Shown here piece after piece: positions 1 through 5,438 of a stretch of DNA of 5,438 nucleotides. The notes under the pieces are model-generated. The model was not told where the DNA came from and ran no database searches. It saw nothing but the letters and a program-made list of their open reading frames with translations. The position numbers and the translations under genes are program-made. Origin of the DNA: Bacteroidales bacterium (GTDB lineage Bacteria > Bacteroidota > Bacteroidia > Bacteroidales > UBA932); assembly GCA_009774765.1 (NCBI GenBank), contig VSOK01000083.1, positions 1-5,438 of the forward strand. Reading direction: 5' to 3'. Numbering within the stretch: the first letter of the stretch is position 1; the number at the start of each line of letters is the position of its first letter.

Positions 1-218
1 GTTACATACATCGTCGCTCCTTCAGGATCTTCTTTGCAGTCGGCCAAGGCGTTCCTCTCAGCGTGCGGGCCGCCGTAACATCTGTGCCATCCTTCTCCTA
101 TCACACGCCCGTCCTTGACGATGACCGCCCCGACAAGAGGATTAGGATTTACTGCTCCTATTCCCCTGTCTGCCAGCTCTATGGCCCTGTCCATAAAAAC
201 AAAATCCGCTGTGTCCAT
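1..218 (-). CDS. ribD: RibD, riboflavin biosynthesis deaminase/reductase (N-terminal part, cut by window edge)
   Basis: RibD carries out two consecutive steps of riboflavin synthesis in the cytoplasm: zinc-dependent deamination of the pyrimidine made from GTP, then NADPH-dependent reduction of its ribose. Only the first 72 codons, part of the deaminase domain, are present; the gene runs off the left edge. Visible family motifs are an AIELADRGIG helix (residues 12-21), NPNPLVGAVIVKDGRVIGEG (24-43), and the zinc-site triad H52-A53-E54 within YGGPHAERNAL, where the His is a metal ligand and the Glu the general acid/base. The second zinc motif and the reductase domain would lie outside. I chose the ATG at 218. 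An in-frame ATG at 194 would remove eight residues that match the short pre-helix extension common in RibD. An FMN riboswitch and terminator stand directly upstream, so expression should fall when FMN is plentiful. The family call is firm; whether the reductase domain is fused cannot be seen here. Confidence 0.95.
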   Translation of the reverse strand, partial: MDTADFVFMDRAIELADRGIGAVNPNPLVGAVIVKDGRVIGEGWHRCYGGPHAERNALADCKEDPEGATMYV

Positions 219-222
219 ATAC

Positions 223-252
223 AAAAAATGCTCTGAATACACTTCAGGGCAT
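223..252 (-). terminator. Intrinsic terminator of the ribD FMN riboswitch (expression platform)
   Basis: Read on the minus strand, ATGC (252-249) pairs with GCAT (231-228), then there is a C/A mismatch, then CTGAA (247-243) pairs with TTCAG (237-233) around a GTGTA loop. The 3' side runs straight into six T residues (228-223). This is the shape of a Rho-independent terminator. The T-run stops four bases before the ribD ATG at 218, so a terminated transcript would carry no start codon. The 5' arm of the hairpin also pairs perfectly with the 5' edge of the FMN aptamer, which makes it a switchable terminator. The stem is moderate in strength because of the mismatch, so the hairpin might also, or instead, act by hiding the translation start. 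Confidence 0.75.
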
Positions 253-401
253 TATCATAATACAGCACAACGGAACATTCCGCTGATGTATCTCTTCTTC
301 CATCCGGACTTTAACCGTCGGTATCGGAATTTCACCGATTCAGTCCCAATAGGGAGTCGCGGACTGTCACCGCCGGTAGGGAATCTCACCCTGCCCTGAA
401 G
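242..401 (-). promoter_or_regulatory. Antiterminator pairing: 10-base inverted repeat linking aptamer edge and terminator arm
   Basis: Plus-strand CTTCAGGGCA at 242-251 is the exact reverse complement of TGCCCTGAAG at 392-401. In the minus-strand RNA, CUUCAGGGCA (401-392) forms the inner part of the P1 5' strand and the conserved AGGGC after it. UGCCCUGAAG (251-242) is the 5' arm of the terminator hairpin plus one loop base. The two long-range partners can pair only when the aptamer's P1 is not locked by FMN, so the expected logic is: no FMN, antiterminator forms and ribD is transcribed; FMN bound, terminator forms. The repeat is seen directly; the switching logic is inferred from known FMN riboswitches. 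Confidence 0.75.
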
Positions 402-404
402 AAA
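294..404 (-). promoter_or_regulatory. FMN riboswitch aptamer (RFN element)
   Basis: The minus-strand RNA contains the hallmark RFN segments in order: CTTCAGGGCAGGGTGAGATT, then CCCTACCGGCGGTGACAGTC followed by CGCGA, a variable stem, ATCGGTGAAATTCCGAT, and ACCGACGGTTAAAGTCCGGA leading into TGGAAGAAG. The closing helix P1 is visible as UUUCUUC (404-398) with GAAGAAG (300-294), seven pairs including one G-U. RFN elements bind flavin mononucleotide and switch off riboflavin synthesis or uptake genes in cis. It lies 75 bases upstream of the ribD start codon, and the terminator in between supplies the output. A small extra stem (AGCGGAA with TTCCGTT, about 269-284) lies between aptamer and terminator. 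All conserved blocks appear intact, so I expect a functional aptamer. Confidence 0.96.
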
Positions 405-419
405 TATTGTTTACGGGTA

Positions 420-450
420 CAAATATAGAAAAAAGAAAGCAACCGGCAAG
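420..450 (-). promoter_or_regulatory. Promoter of ribD, Bacteroidota type
   Basis: On the minus strand a perfect -7 box TATATTTG (427-420; consensus TAnnTTTG) is preceded by CTTG (450-447) with a 19-base spacer, a near match to the -33 TTTG element. Transcription would begin near 412-415, about ten bases before the aptamer's P1 helix, giving a leader of roughly 195 bases that contains the whole riboswitch. The placement just upstream of the aptamer supports the call. It shares the ten-mer CTATATTTGT with both promoters facing the other way. Confidence 0.75.
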
Positions 451-499
451 TACAAACCGACATAATATACGCCTTGGTCTCGGCATAATCAAAATAAAC

Positions 500-531
500 T
501 TTGCTTCTGCTCTCGACTTTGGCTATATTTG
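500..531 (+). promoter_or_regulatory. Distal promoter of sppA (P1), Bacteroidota type
   Basis: TTTG at 500-503 and TATATTTG at 524-531 are separated by 20 bases, an essentially perfect fit to the phylum's -33 / -7 pattern. Transcription would start near 536-540, leaving a 5' leader of about 120 bases that includes the inverted repeat at 563-593. It faces sppA, the only plus-strand gene downstream. Confidence 0.7.
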
Positions 532-562
532 TCCTGGAGGACATATATACGCTGGCGCTTCG

Positions 563-593
563 GCAAAACTTACAAGCAAGCTTGACGTTTTGC
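563..593. promoter_or_regulatory. Imperfect inverted repeat in the sppA leader
   Basis: GCAAAAC (563-569) is the exact reverse complement of GTTTTGC (587-593). Nested inside, CAAG (573-576) can pair with CTTG (581-584), and CAAGCTTG (577-584) is itself a palindrome. In RNA started from the distal promoter this could fold into an interrupted hairpin; as DNA it overlaps the -33 region of the proximal promoter, where a dimeric regulator could sit. No T-run follows, so it is not a standard terminator. The symmetry is seen; any function is a guess. Confidence 0.35.
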
Positions 594-614
594 TCTCAGC
601 TTTTGCTATATTTG
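582..614 (+). promoter_or_regulatory. Proximal promoter of sppA (P2), Bacteroidota type
   Basis: The -7 box TATATTTG at 607-614 is perfect. The best -33 candidate is TTG at 582-584 (within CTTG) with a 22-base spacer, slightly long; a TTTG at 589-592 would be too close. Transcription would start near 620, giving a leader of about 38 bases to the ATG at 658. The close resemblance of this stretch to the distal promoter supports it, but the weak -33 leaves doubt about its strength. Confidence 0.6.
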
Positions 615-657
615 TGCAGTTTATATATAAACGAACTCTTACCAAAGATTTTAAGCA

Positions 658-2427
658 ATGAAAGATTTTGTAAAATTCACCCTTGCGTCCATGCTGGGGT
701 TCCTTATCATCGGGATCGTGATGTTCTTTTTCTCCATCGCACTCATCGGTTCTCTGGCCGCTTTAGGCGACACCAAGCCGGTAATGCCGAGGGAGGCCAT
801 CCTGAAAGTGGACATGTCTGAAATCATCCTTTCAGAGCAGACCAGGGAAACCGATCCATTCAGTTCCATCCAGGGCGAGACCAGGACAAATCTCGGCATA
901 TATTCAGCCATCCGGGCAATAAATGCCGCCGCATACGATCCTGCCATAAAATATCTCTACCTCAAACCGGACGGAGCATCAGGCGGAATGGCTGAAATAG
1001 AAGAATTCCGCAAGGCCCTGAAAAATTTCCGCGCCGGAGGAAAGGCTGTCATCGCATTCACTGACACGCCTACAAACGGTTCCTATTATCTCGCTTCAGC
1101 AGCGGACAAAATATTCATGTCCGGATATTCCGGAGGAATGAATATGCTCACAGGCTTCTCAAGCCAGCTTGTATTCCTGAAGGACATTCTTGACAAACTC
1201 GGAGTAAATGTGCAGCTCATCCGTCACGGCAAATACAAATCAGCAGGCGAAATGTTCATCAAAAACAGCATAAGCCCCGAGAACAGGCATCAGAACCAGG
1301 TGATGGTAAACTCGATATGGAAAAGCTGGGCTGACGAGATGGCATCCGCAAGAGATCTGACTACAGATGAATTCAACTCATTGATAAACGGACTTAGGCT
1401 CAACACTCCGGAAGACTTTCTCGACAACGGTCTTGTGGATGAACTTCTGACAAAAGAACAGCTCAGGACAAGGCTATGCGAACTATACGGAGCGGAAAGA
1501 ATAGAGGATATCCAGCAGATTTCACTCAGCGACTACGCCTCATTGAAAGTCCTGCCAAACTACAAGGCCAAAAACAAGATAGCAATCATATATGCCGACG
1601 GCAACATAGTGGACGGATCCGACAAACAGGATGTCTCAGGCGACAGGTTCACCTCGATAATCGCCGACGTAAGGAAAGACTCCACAATCAAGGCGGTCGT
1701 ATTCCGTGTCAATTCTCCAGGAGGAAGCGTCGTCGCTTCAGACAAAATCAAGACAGAGGTTGACCTTCTCAAGTCGGTCAAACCCGTAATCGCGTCATAC
1801 GGAAGTTATGCAGCATCAGGAGGTTACTGGATTTCAAACAATTGCGACTATATATTCTCCGACGCCAGCACCCTTACAGGATCAATAGGCGTATACAGTA
1901 TGATTCCGGAGTTCAGCGGTACACTGAAAAAGGCAGGCGTGACAATGACAACAATAAGCTCCAACAGCCACGGGGATATGTACTCAGGGTTCAGGGCACT
2001 TGACAAGGACGAGATTGCATATATGCAGGCTTCCGTAGAGAACATCTACAGCAAATTCACATCAATTGTGGCGCAGGGGCGCGACCTTGAAGTGTCATAC
2101 GTAGACGAAATCGCACAGGGACGCGTATGGGCAGGCTCAGATGCTCTTGAAATAGGGCTTGTGGACAGTATCGGAGGAATAGAGGATGCCGTAATCTACG
2201 CGATTGCAGCAGCAGGTGGAGACATAGACCTTTCACAGTGGCAGATTGCAGAATTCCCCAAACCTCTTACTACACTTGAGATGATAATGGAAACCATCGG
2301 AGGCAGCAAGGCTTCAATCTTCAAGGGAACACAGTTTGAAAGAATAGAAAAGATTTTCAAGGGATGGGACGAAAGCCAGTCCGGACAGATCTATGCCCGC
2401 ATCCCTTACGAAATCGAAATAAGATAA
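658..2427 (+). CDS. sppA: Signal peptide peptidase SppA, long (67K-type) S49 protease
   Basis: SppA (protease IV) is an inner-membrane serine protease that degrades signal peptides released by signal peptidase. The protein has 589 residues, close to the 618 of the E. coli enzyme. Residues about 9-36 form one long hydrophobic segment, a membrane anchor; the rest should face the periplasm. Two S49 domains follow, roughly 95-260 and 305-500. The Ser/Lys dyad spans both: K194 in HGKYKSAGE and S387 in YGSYAASGGYWIS, 193 residues apart against 200 in E. coli (K209, S409). VNSPGGSV (351-358) and LTGSIGVYS (406-414) are further family motifs. The start at 658 puts the anchor at the very N terminus, as expected. 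Two upstream promoter candidates suggest it is transcribed alone. Its stop codon directly abuts the stop of convergent tilS. The catalytic residues are assigned by motif, with high confidence. Confidence 0.96.
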   Translation: MKDFVKFTLASMLGFLIIGIVMFFFSIALIGSLAALGDTKPVMPREAILKVDMSEIILSEQTRETDPFSSIQGETRTNLGIYSAIRAINAAAYDPAIKYLYLKPDGASGGMAEIEEFRKALKNFRAGGKAVIAFTDTPTNGSYYLASAADKIFMSGYSGGMNMLTGFSSQLVFLKDILDKLGVNVQLIRHGKYKSAGEMFIKNSISPENRHQNQVMVNSIWKSWADEMASARDLTTDEFNSLINGLRLNTPEDFLDNGLVDELLTKEQLRTRLCELYGAERIEDIQQISLSDYASLKVLPNYKAKNKIAIIYADGNIVDGSDKQDVSGDRFTSIIADVRKDSTIKAVVFRVNSPGGSVVASDKIKTEVDLLKSVKPVIASYGSYAASGGYWISNNCDYIFSDASTLTGSIGVYSMIPEFSGTLKKAGVTMTTISSNSHGDMYSGFRALDKDEIAYMQASVENIYSKFTSIVAQGRDLEVSYVDEIAQGRVWAGSDALEIGLVDSIGGIEDAVIYAIAAAGGDIDLSQWQIAEFPKPLTTLEMIMETIGGSKASIFKGTQFERIEKIFKGWDESQSGQIYARIPYEIEIR

Positions 2428-3858
2428 TCAAAGCACGATGCGTGTTATGAATTCCGTGTTCTCATCAATCCTGACTGAATCATCCACCCTCTCCCCTATC
2501 AGAGACAGGATATGCTGATCATCAGGAGATGATACGACAAGAGGGGAACAAACTTTACGCGATATATCATATTTAAGGTCGGTGAACAGATCACTGACCT
2601 TTTTTCTTCCCCTCATCCCCAAAGGCCTGATCCAGTCGCCCTGACGCCATCCCCGCACAAAGAAAGGGAAAGGCAGCTTGGCGGAATCAAACATAACAGT
2701 CCCTTTCGGCGACTTCAACGATTCCACTTCGGAGCGTCCGAGATATTCCACGGCAAGGGAATGCCCTCCAAAGATATATGTTCCAGGTCCCGGTATAATC
2801 GTACCGCCATAACAGGAAAGTCCGTTGTCTGAATCTTCCGTATCCGAAAGTCTCCTGACAACCAGGCTGTCAGAGGCCGTCAGCAGCATATAGTCCGCAG
2901 ATTTGAACACCTTGCCTGAAAAAGTGACATTGGTACCGTCATAATTCCTTACAAGCTTCTCTACGGAAGCGATGGAGGCGGAATTGAACCCATACTGCTC
3001 AAGGAACCTGTAAAGCACATATTCCCAGTGCTCCAAGGACATCAGAGCCTTTATATCTATCGTGACCGGCTCACCATCGTCACCGGTTGTGCCCGCTGAA
3101 TATATGTTTTTTACAGATGAGTCATAATATCCTTCCGCAATGTCAGCAACCTGGGAGAAGTAACGTATCTCCCTGCATACTGTCTTTACAAAAGATGGGT
3201 TCAGCTTCTCGAAAAGAGGAAAAATCTCATTCCTGATCCTGTTCCTCTTGTATGCGGAATCACTGTTAGTGCTGTCTGTATGATATTCTATACTATGTGA
3301 ATATGCAAACCCCTCTATCTGATTGCGTGTGAATCCGAGCATCGGACGGACAAGCACCGGCGCGTCCTCTCCTCCGTATGGCAGAGGAGATTTATCCTGC
3401 ATTCCGGACAATCCCCTCACCCCTGTGCCACGTGCGATATTCAGGAACAGGGTTTCAGCATTGTCGTTTGCATTATGCGCCACGGCGACAGCATCATACC
3501 CGTATTCGGAGCACAGCTGTCCAAACCATCTGTAACGCAGTTCACGGGCAGCCATTTCAATGCTCACACCATACTTTTCAGCATATCCGGCAGTATCAAA
3601 ATCTACCGTATGCACCTTTATACCGTACCGTCCGCCCCAGGAGCGCACAAGAGCCTCGTCCGAATCGCTTTCCCCGCCCCTCAGATGGAAATTACAGTGG
3701 GCAAGAGCAAATCCGGGCTTCAATGACGAACGGAGGAACAGCTCAGCCATACACATAGAATCAACACCTCCACTGACAGCCAATAATACCGTACTGTCCG
3801 GTGAAGGTGTTTCATTGCAGAGCAGCTCTGTCAGCGTGACATCAAACTGCTTCTGCAT
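2428..3858 (-). CDS. tilS: tRNA(Ile)-lysidine synthase TilS
   Basis: TilS attaches lysine to C34 of the CAU-anticodon tRNA-Ile using ATP, so that it reads AUA as isoleucine and is charged by isoleucyl- instead of methionyl-tRNA synthetase. It is essential in most bacteria. The N-terminal PP-loop ATPase is clear: SGGVDS at 29-34, LAHCNFHLRGGESDSDEA at 52-69, AHNANDNAET at 127-136 (the usual form is AHHxDDQAET; D132 is kept), GTGVRGLSGM at 144-153 and NRIRNEIFPLF at 206-216. The C-terminal tRNA-binding domain shows GDWIRPLGMRGRKKVSDLF at 407-425. At 476 residues it is full length. Its ATG shares one base with the TAA of the upstream DUF3078 gene (TAATG), so translation is probably coupled. It looks like the last gene of the proS operon. 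No terminator is visible after its stop, which abuts that of sppA. Confidence 0.97.
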   Translation of the reverse strand: MQKQFDVTLTELLCNETPSPDSTVLLAVSGGVDSMCMAELFLRSSLKPGFALAHCNFHLRGGESDSDEALVRSWGGRYGIKVHTVDFDTAGYAEKYGVSIEMAARELRYRWFGQLCSEYGYDAVAVAHNANDNAETLFLNIARGTGVRGLSGMQDKSPLPYGGEDAPVLVRPMLGFTRNQIEGFAYSHSIEYHTDSTNSDSAYKRNRIRNEIFPLFEKLNPSFVKTVCREIRYFSQVADIAEGYYDSSVKNIYSAGTTGDDGEPVTIDIKALMSLEHWEYVLYRFLEQYGFNSASIASVEKLVRNYDGTNVTFSGKVFKSADYMLLTASDSLVVRRLSDTEDSDNGLSCYGGTIIPGPGTYIFGGHSLAVEYLGRSEVESLKSPKGTVMFDSAKLPFPFFVRGWRQGDWIRPLGMRGRKKVSDLFTDLKYDISRKVCSPLVVSSPDDQHILSLIGERVDDSVRIDENTEFITRIVL

Positions 3859-4964
3859 TATTTCTTGGTAGCTATGGTATATACGAATCCGAATGAGAGC
3901 GATTCCTTGAACTGTACCCTCTGCTTTCCATTCGGATATTTCTCTATATCCTTGTCATTCTTGATCATGACCTTGTCATCGTAGATGAGGTTGGTCGTGA
4001 ACATAAGGGAGAAGAACCTGGCCAGCTTCCACTCTATCCTGTTGTCCCAGTTTACACGGATATTTTCCGGATGGTCAAGATAGTCGGAGAACAGGAGAAT
4101 CTGTGACGTATACTTGAAGTTGTCATTGACGTTTACTGCAAAGTCAACCTTCAACTGCGCACCGAACTCGAATTTTGCTGATTTGTAGCAATTTCCTGAC
4201 TTAAGCAGGTCCTCGTCAGGAGCGACTCCTCCTTTGTCTACATCATATTCCCTCTTGAGCTTCATCTTATATGAATTCCTCAACTCGGGAGTATTGACAA
4301 TGACGAAACCTCCTGTAACAGGCGCGAAATTGATCGAAAGCCATTTCAAAGGCTTGTAATCGATACCGAGTGCCAAGTTTGTATAGGCAGGTGATAAAAA
4401 TCCTGACTTCAGTTCCCTGAAATGCCTCCAGTCCCTGGTCGTATAGTCCTCACCTTCAGGAAGAGGGTTTCCATCCCATTTTGAAGAAGGCGTCGGATAG
4501 TTGAATGTATTGGAGAACTGGGACTTGAAGTTGTACTCCGCAGAAATGAAGAGCTTGTCCACAGCCTTGTATCCGAATTTGCTCTCCAGATATATCCTGT
4601 CGTCACTTTTCTGAAGTACAGGCTTGTCCGCCGAATAAAGGAATCCGTAATCCAGCTGAAGCCTGTTTGTCCAGGAAATATTGTCCTTTGCATAATTGGC
4701 ATTAGCGTCTATAAAGGCTTTCAGAGAATATGTGTTATAGCCACCGGCTGCCCAGTTGGCCAATGCAGTCTGTCCGAAATCCAGTTTTGTGGACAACGAA
4801 TTCGTCCAGTATTTCGGCTTCGGCGCAATCGTTTCAGTCACCTGCGGTGCATTGCCTATTGTAACGGCCGCATCCGCAGCAGCTTTCTGCGCATCTGTAA
4901 GGTCCTGTGCCTGTGCAGAAAGACAAAAAGCAGCGGCAAAAAATGCAAAAAAAACTTTTTTCAT
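3858..4964 (-). CDS. DUF3078 outer-membrane beta-barrel protein of unknown function
   Basis: This 368-residue protein matches the DUF3078 family of Bacteroidota by its motif order: W53...LDFGQTALANWAAGGYNTYS (61-80), ISWTNRLQLDYG (96-107), KSDDRIYLESKFGYK (119-133), a pair FLSPAYTNLALGIDYKP (189-205) and INFAPVTGGFVIV (211-223), then LLFSDYLDHPENIRVNWDN (290-308). Residues 1-19 form a Sec signal peptide (Lys-Lys, a hydrophobic core rich in Phe and Ala, then SAQA), with likely cleavage before Q20. Many alternating, aromatic-rich strands suggest an outer-membrane barrel; the family's function is not established. I chose the ATG at 4964. A longer open frame from 5033 would put 23 residues ahead of the signal peptide and overlap proS. 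The gene begins 11 bp after proS and shares one base with tilS, so all three are probably cotranscribed. The family call is strong; the barrel is inferred. Confidence 0.88.
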   Translation of the reverse strand: MKKVFFAFFAAAFCLSAQAQDLTDAQKAAADAAVTIGNAPQVTETIAPKPKYWTNSLSTKLDFGQTALANWAAGGYNTYSLKAFIDANANYAKDNISWTNRLQLDYGFLYSADKPVLQKSDDRIYLESKFGYKAVDKLFISAEYNFKSQFSNTFNYPTPSSKWDGNPLPEGEDYTTRDWRHFRELKSGFLSPAYTNLALGIDYKPLKWLSINFAPVTGGFVIVNTPELRNSYKMKLKREYDVDKGGVAPDEDLLKSGNCYKSAKFEFGAQLKVDFAVNVNDNFKYTSQILLFSDYLDHPENIRVNWDNRIEWKLARFFSLMFTTNLIYDDKVMIKNDKDIEKYPNGKQRVQFKESLSFGFVYTIATKK

Positions 4965-4975
4965 ATCTTCTATAA

Positions 4976-5438
4976 TTAATAAGAAATCGCAAAGACCACC
5001 CGCTGGTGTGAAGGCTTGCCTGTATAGATACATTTGCCTTCCTCCTCACATACAACGCTGTCAACAGGAATACATCTTATCGTAGCCTTTGTTTCTTCCT
5101 TTATTTTCTCCTCAGTCTCGGATGTCCCGTCCCAATGGCAGAGCAGAAATCCTCCTTTCTTTATTTCCTCCTTGAATTCCTCCCAAGTGTCAACCTTGCG
5201 CACATTCTCGTCACGGAATTTCAAAGCCTTGGCATAGATATTCTCCTGAATTTCGTCCAAAAGCTTTTCAATCCTCGTGCCAAGTCCTTCCTGAGGTGCC
5301 GACACTTTCTCGAGAGTATCACGACGGGCAAGTTCCACGGTACCGTTCTCCATATCGCGCGGTCCCATTGCAATCCTTACCGGAACTCCCTTAAGCTCCC
5401 AATCGGCGAACTTGAATCCCGGGAGGAGCGTATCCCTT
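4976..5438 (-). CDS. proS: Prolyl-tRNA synthetase, archaeal/eukaryotic type (C-terminal part, cut by window edge)
   Basis: ProRS charges tRNA-Pro with proline. The last 153 residues are present; the gene enters from the right edge. The segment GVPVRIAMGPRDMENGTVEL, then ARRDT, is the end of the class II anticodon-binding domain. After a charged helix comes the extra C-terminal domain typical of the archaeal/eukaryotic type, with TWEEFKEEIKKGGFLLCHWDG, KATIRCIPVD and a final SY; a C-terminal tyrosine is characteristic of this type and reaches towards the active site. Four cysteines lie in the last domain (LCHWDG, IRCIPV, VVCEEE, GKCIYTG), but the paired CxxxxC and CxC zinc ligands of the eukaryotic form are not complete, so metal binding is uncertain. 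It is the most upstream visible gene of the operon that continues into the DUF3078 gene and tilS. Confidence 0.96.
   Translation of the reverse strand, partial: RDTLLPGFKFADWELKGVPVRIAMGPRDMENGTVELARRDTLEKVSAPQEGLGTRIEKLLDEIQENIYAKALKFRDENVRKVDTWEEFKEEIKKGGFLLCHWDGTSETEEKIKEETKATIRCIPVDSVVCEEEGKCIYTGKPSHQRVVFAISY

Larger units (their letters stand above)
508..615 (+). repeat. Duplicated promoter module (two 25-base direct repeats)
   Basis: Bases 508-532 and 591-615 align without gaps and agree at 22 of 25 positions; both begin TGCTCTC and end GCTATATTTGT. The offset is 83 bases. Each copy carries the -7 box, but the -33 region just upstream differs (TTTG with a 20-base spacer against CTTG with 22). 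The match reaches well beyond the -7 consensus, which suggests either a local duplication or a conserved regulator site abutting the -7 box. Confidence 0.65.
405..657. other. Divergent intergenic region between ribD leader and sppA
   Basis: This 253-base stretch holds no gene I can support. It contains a minus-strand promoter for ribD near 420-450, two plus-strand promoter candidates near 500-531 and 582-614, and an imperfect inverted repeat at 563-593. The remainder is A/T-rich, as is usual upstream of Bacteroidota start codons. Open frames crossing it match nothing I know and overlap the promoter and riboswitch sequences. Confidence 0.8.

Noticed and set aside
194..218. ATG at 194 as the ribD start
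   Set aside because: It is in frame, but the ATG at 218 adds eight residues that fit the usual RibD N terminus, and the terminator is placed right against 218.
115..399. Plus-strand open frame of 94 codons
   Set aside because: It is antisense to ribD and to the whole FMN riboswitch, whose conserved bases explain the sequence; the translation has no recognisable family features.
407..661. Plus-strand open frames in the intergenic region (407-661 and 501-821)
   Set aside because: They run through three promoter candidates and, in the second case, into sppA in another frame. Their repeated residues come from the duplicated promoter module.
3323..3871. Several plus-strand open frames opposite tilS
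   Set aside because: They are shadows of the tilS coding frame, overlap one another, and show no family features.
4904..4964. DUF3078 protein as a lipoprotein using C14
   Set aside because: The residue before the cysteine is Phe instead of Gly, Ala or Ser, and a normal Sec cleavage site (SAQA) follows shortly after.
4965..5033. Longer start for the DUF3078 gene at 5033
   Set aside because: It would overlap the end of proS and bury the signal peptide behind 23 unrelated residues; the ATG at 4964 starts with a classic Lys-Lys signal sequence.
5029..5036. Plus-strand TACATTTG resembling a -7 box inside proS
   Set aside because: There is no TTTG at the proper distance upstream and no plus-strand gene downstream in the window; it is likely chance.
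1..5438. CRISPR array, transposon ends, tRNA/rRNA genes, phage genes or a defence cassette
   Set aside because: No spaced repeats, terminal inverted repeats with a transposase, cloverleaf-like genes or foreign-looking coding regions were found on either strand.

Overview
This window looks like an ordinary chromosomal segment of a Bacteroidota bacterium, most likely a member of the Bacteroidales. Three candidate promoters match the TTTG / TAnnTTTG pattern of that phylum. Start codons are preceded by A/T-rich stretches instead of Shine-Dalgarno sequences. One gene encodes a DUF3078 outer-membrane protein, a family largely confined to Bacteroidota, and the prolyl-tRNA synthetase is of the archaeal/eukaryotic type that this phylum uses. 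I cannot name the genus. I see no mobile element, CRISPR array, tRNA, rRNA or phage gene.

Layout from left to right. Positions 1-218 (minus strand) hold the first 72 codons of ribD (riboflavin biosynthesis), cut by the window edge. Its leader (about 219-415) holds a complete FMN riboswitch aptamer (294-404). Downstream of the aptamer lies an intrinsic-terminator hairpin (223-252) whose 5' arm is the exact reverse complement of the aptamer's 5' edge. This reads as a full terminator/antiterminator switch ending four bases before the ribD start codon. Positions 405-657 form a divergent intergenic region. It has one promoter facing ribD and two near-duplicate promoter modules facing sppA.

Positions 658-2427 (plus) encode SppA, an inner-membrane signal peptide peptidase with its Lys/Ser catalytic pair intact. 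Its stop codon abuts the stop codon of the convergent tilS gene (minus, 2428-3858). tilS is the last gene of an apparent minus-strand operon reading proS (3' end, 4976-5438), then a DUF3078 outer-membrane protein (3858-4964), then tilS. The spacing is 11 bp between the first two and a one-base TAATG overlap between the last two.

The region therefore combines feedback-controlled flavin synthesis, membrane-protein turnover, and a small operon mixing translation accuracy (proline charging, lysidine modification of tRNA-Ile) with an envelope protein of unknown role. I found no sign of a wholly new system. The points most worth a second look are the riboswitch expression platform, the duplicated promoter module, and the overlap of an outer-membrane protein gene with tilS.
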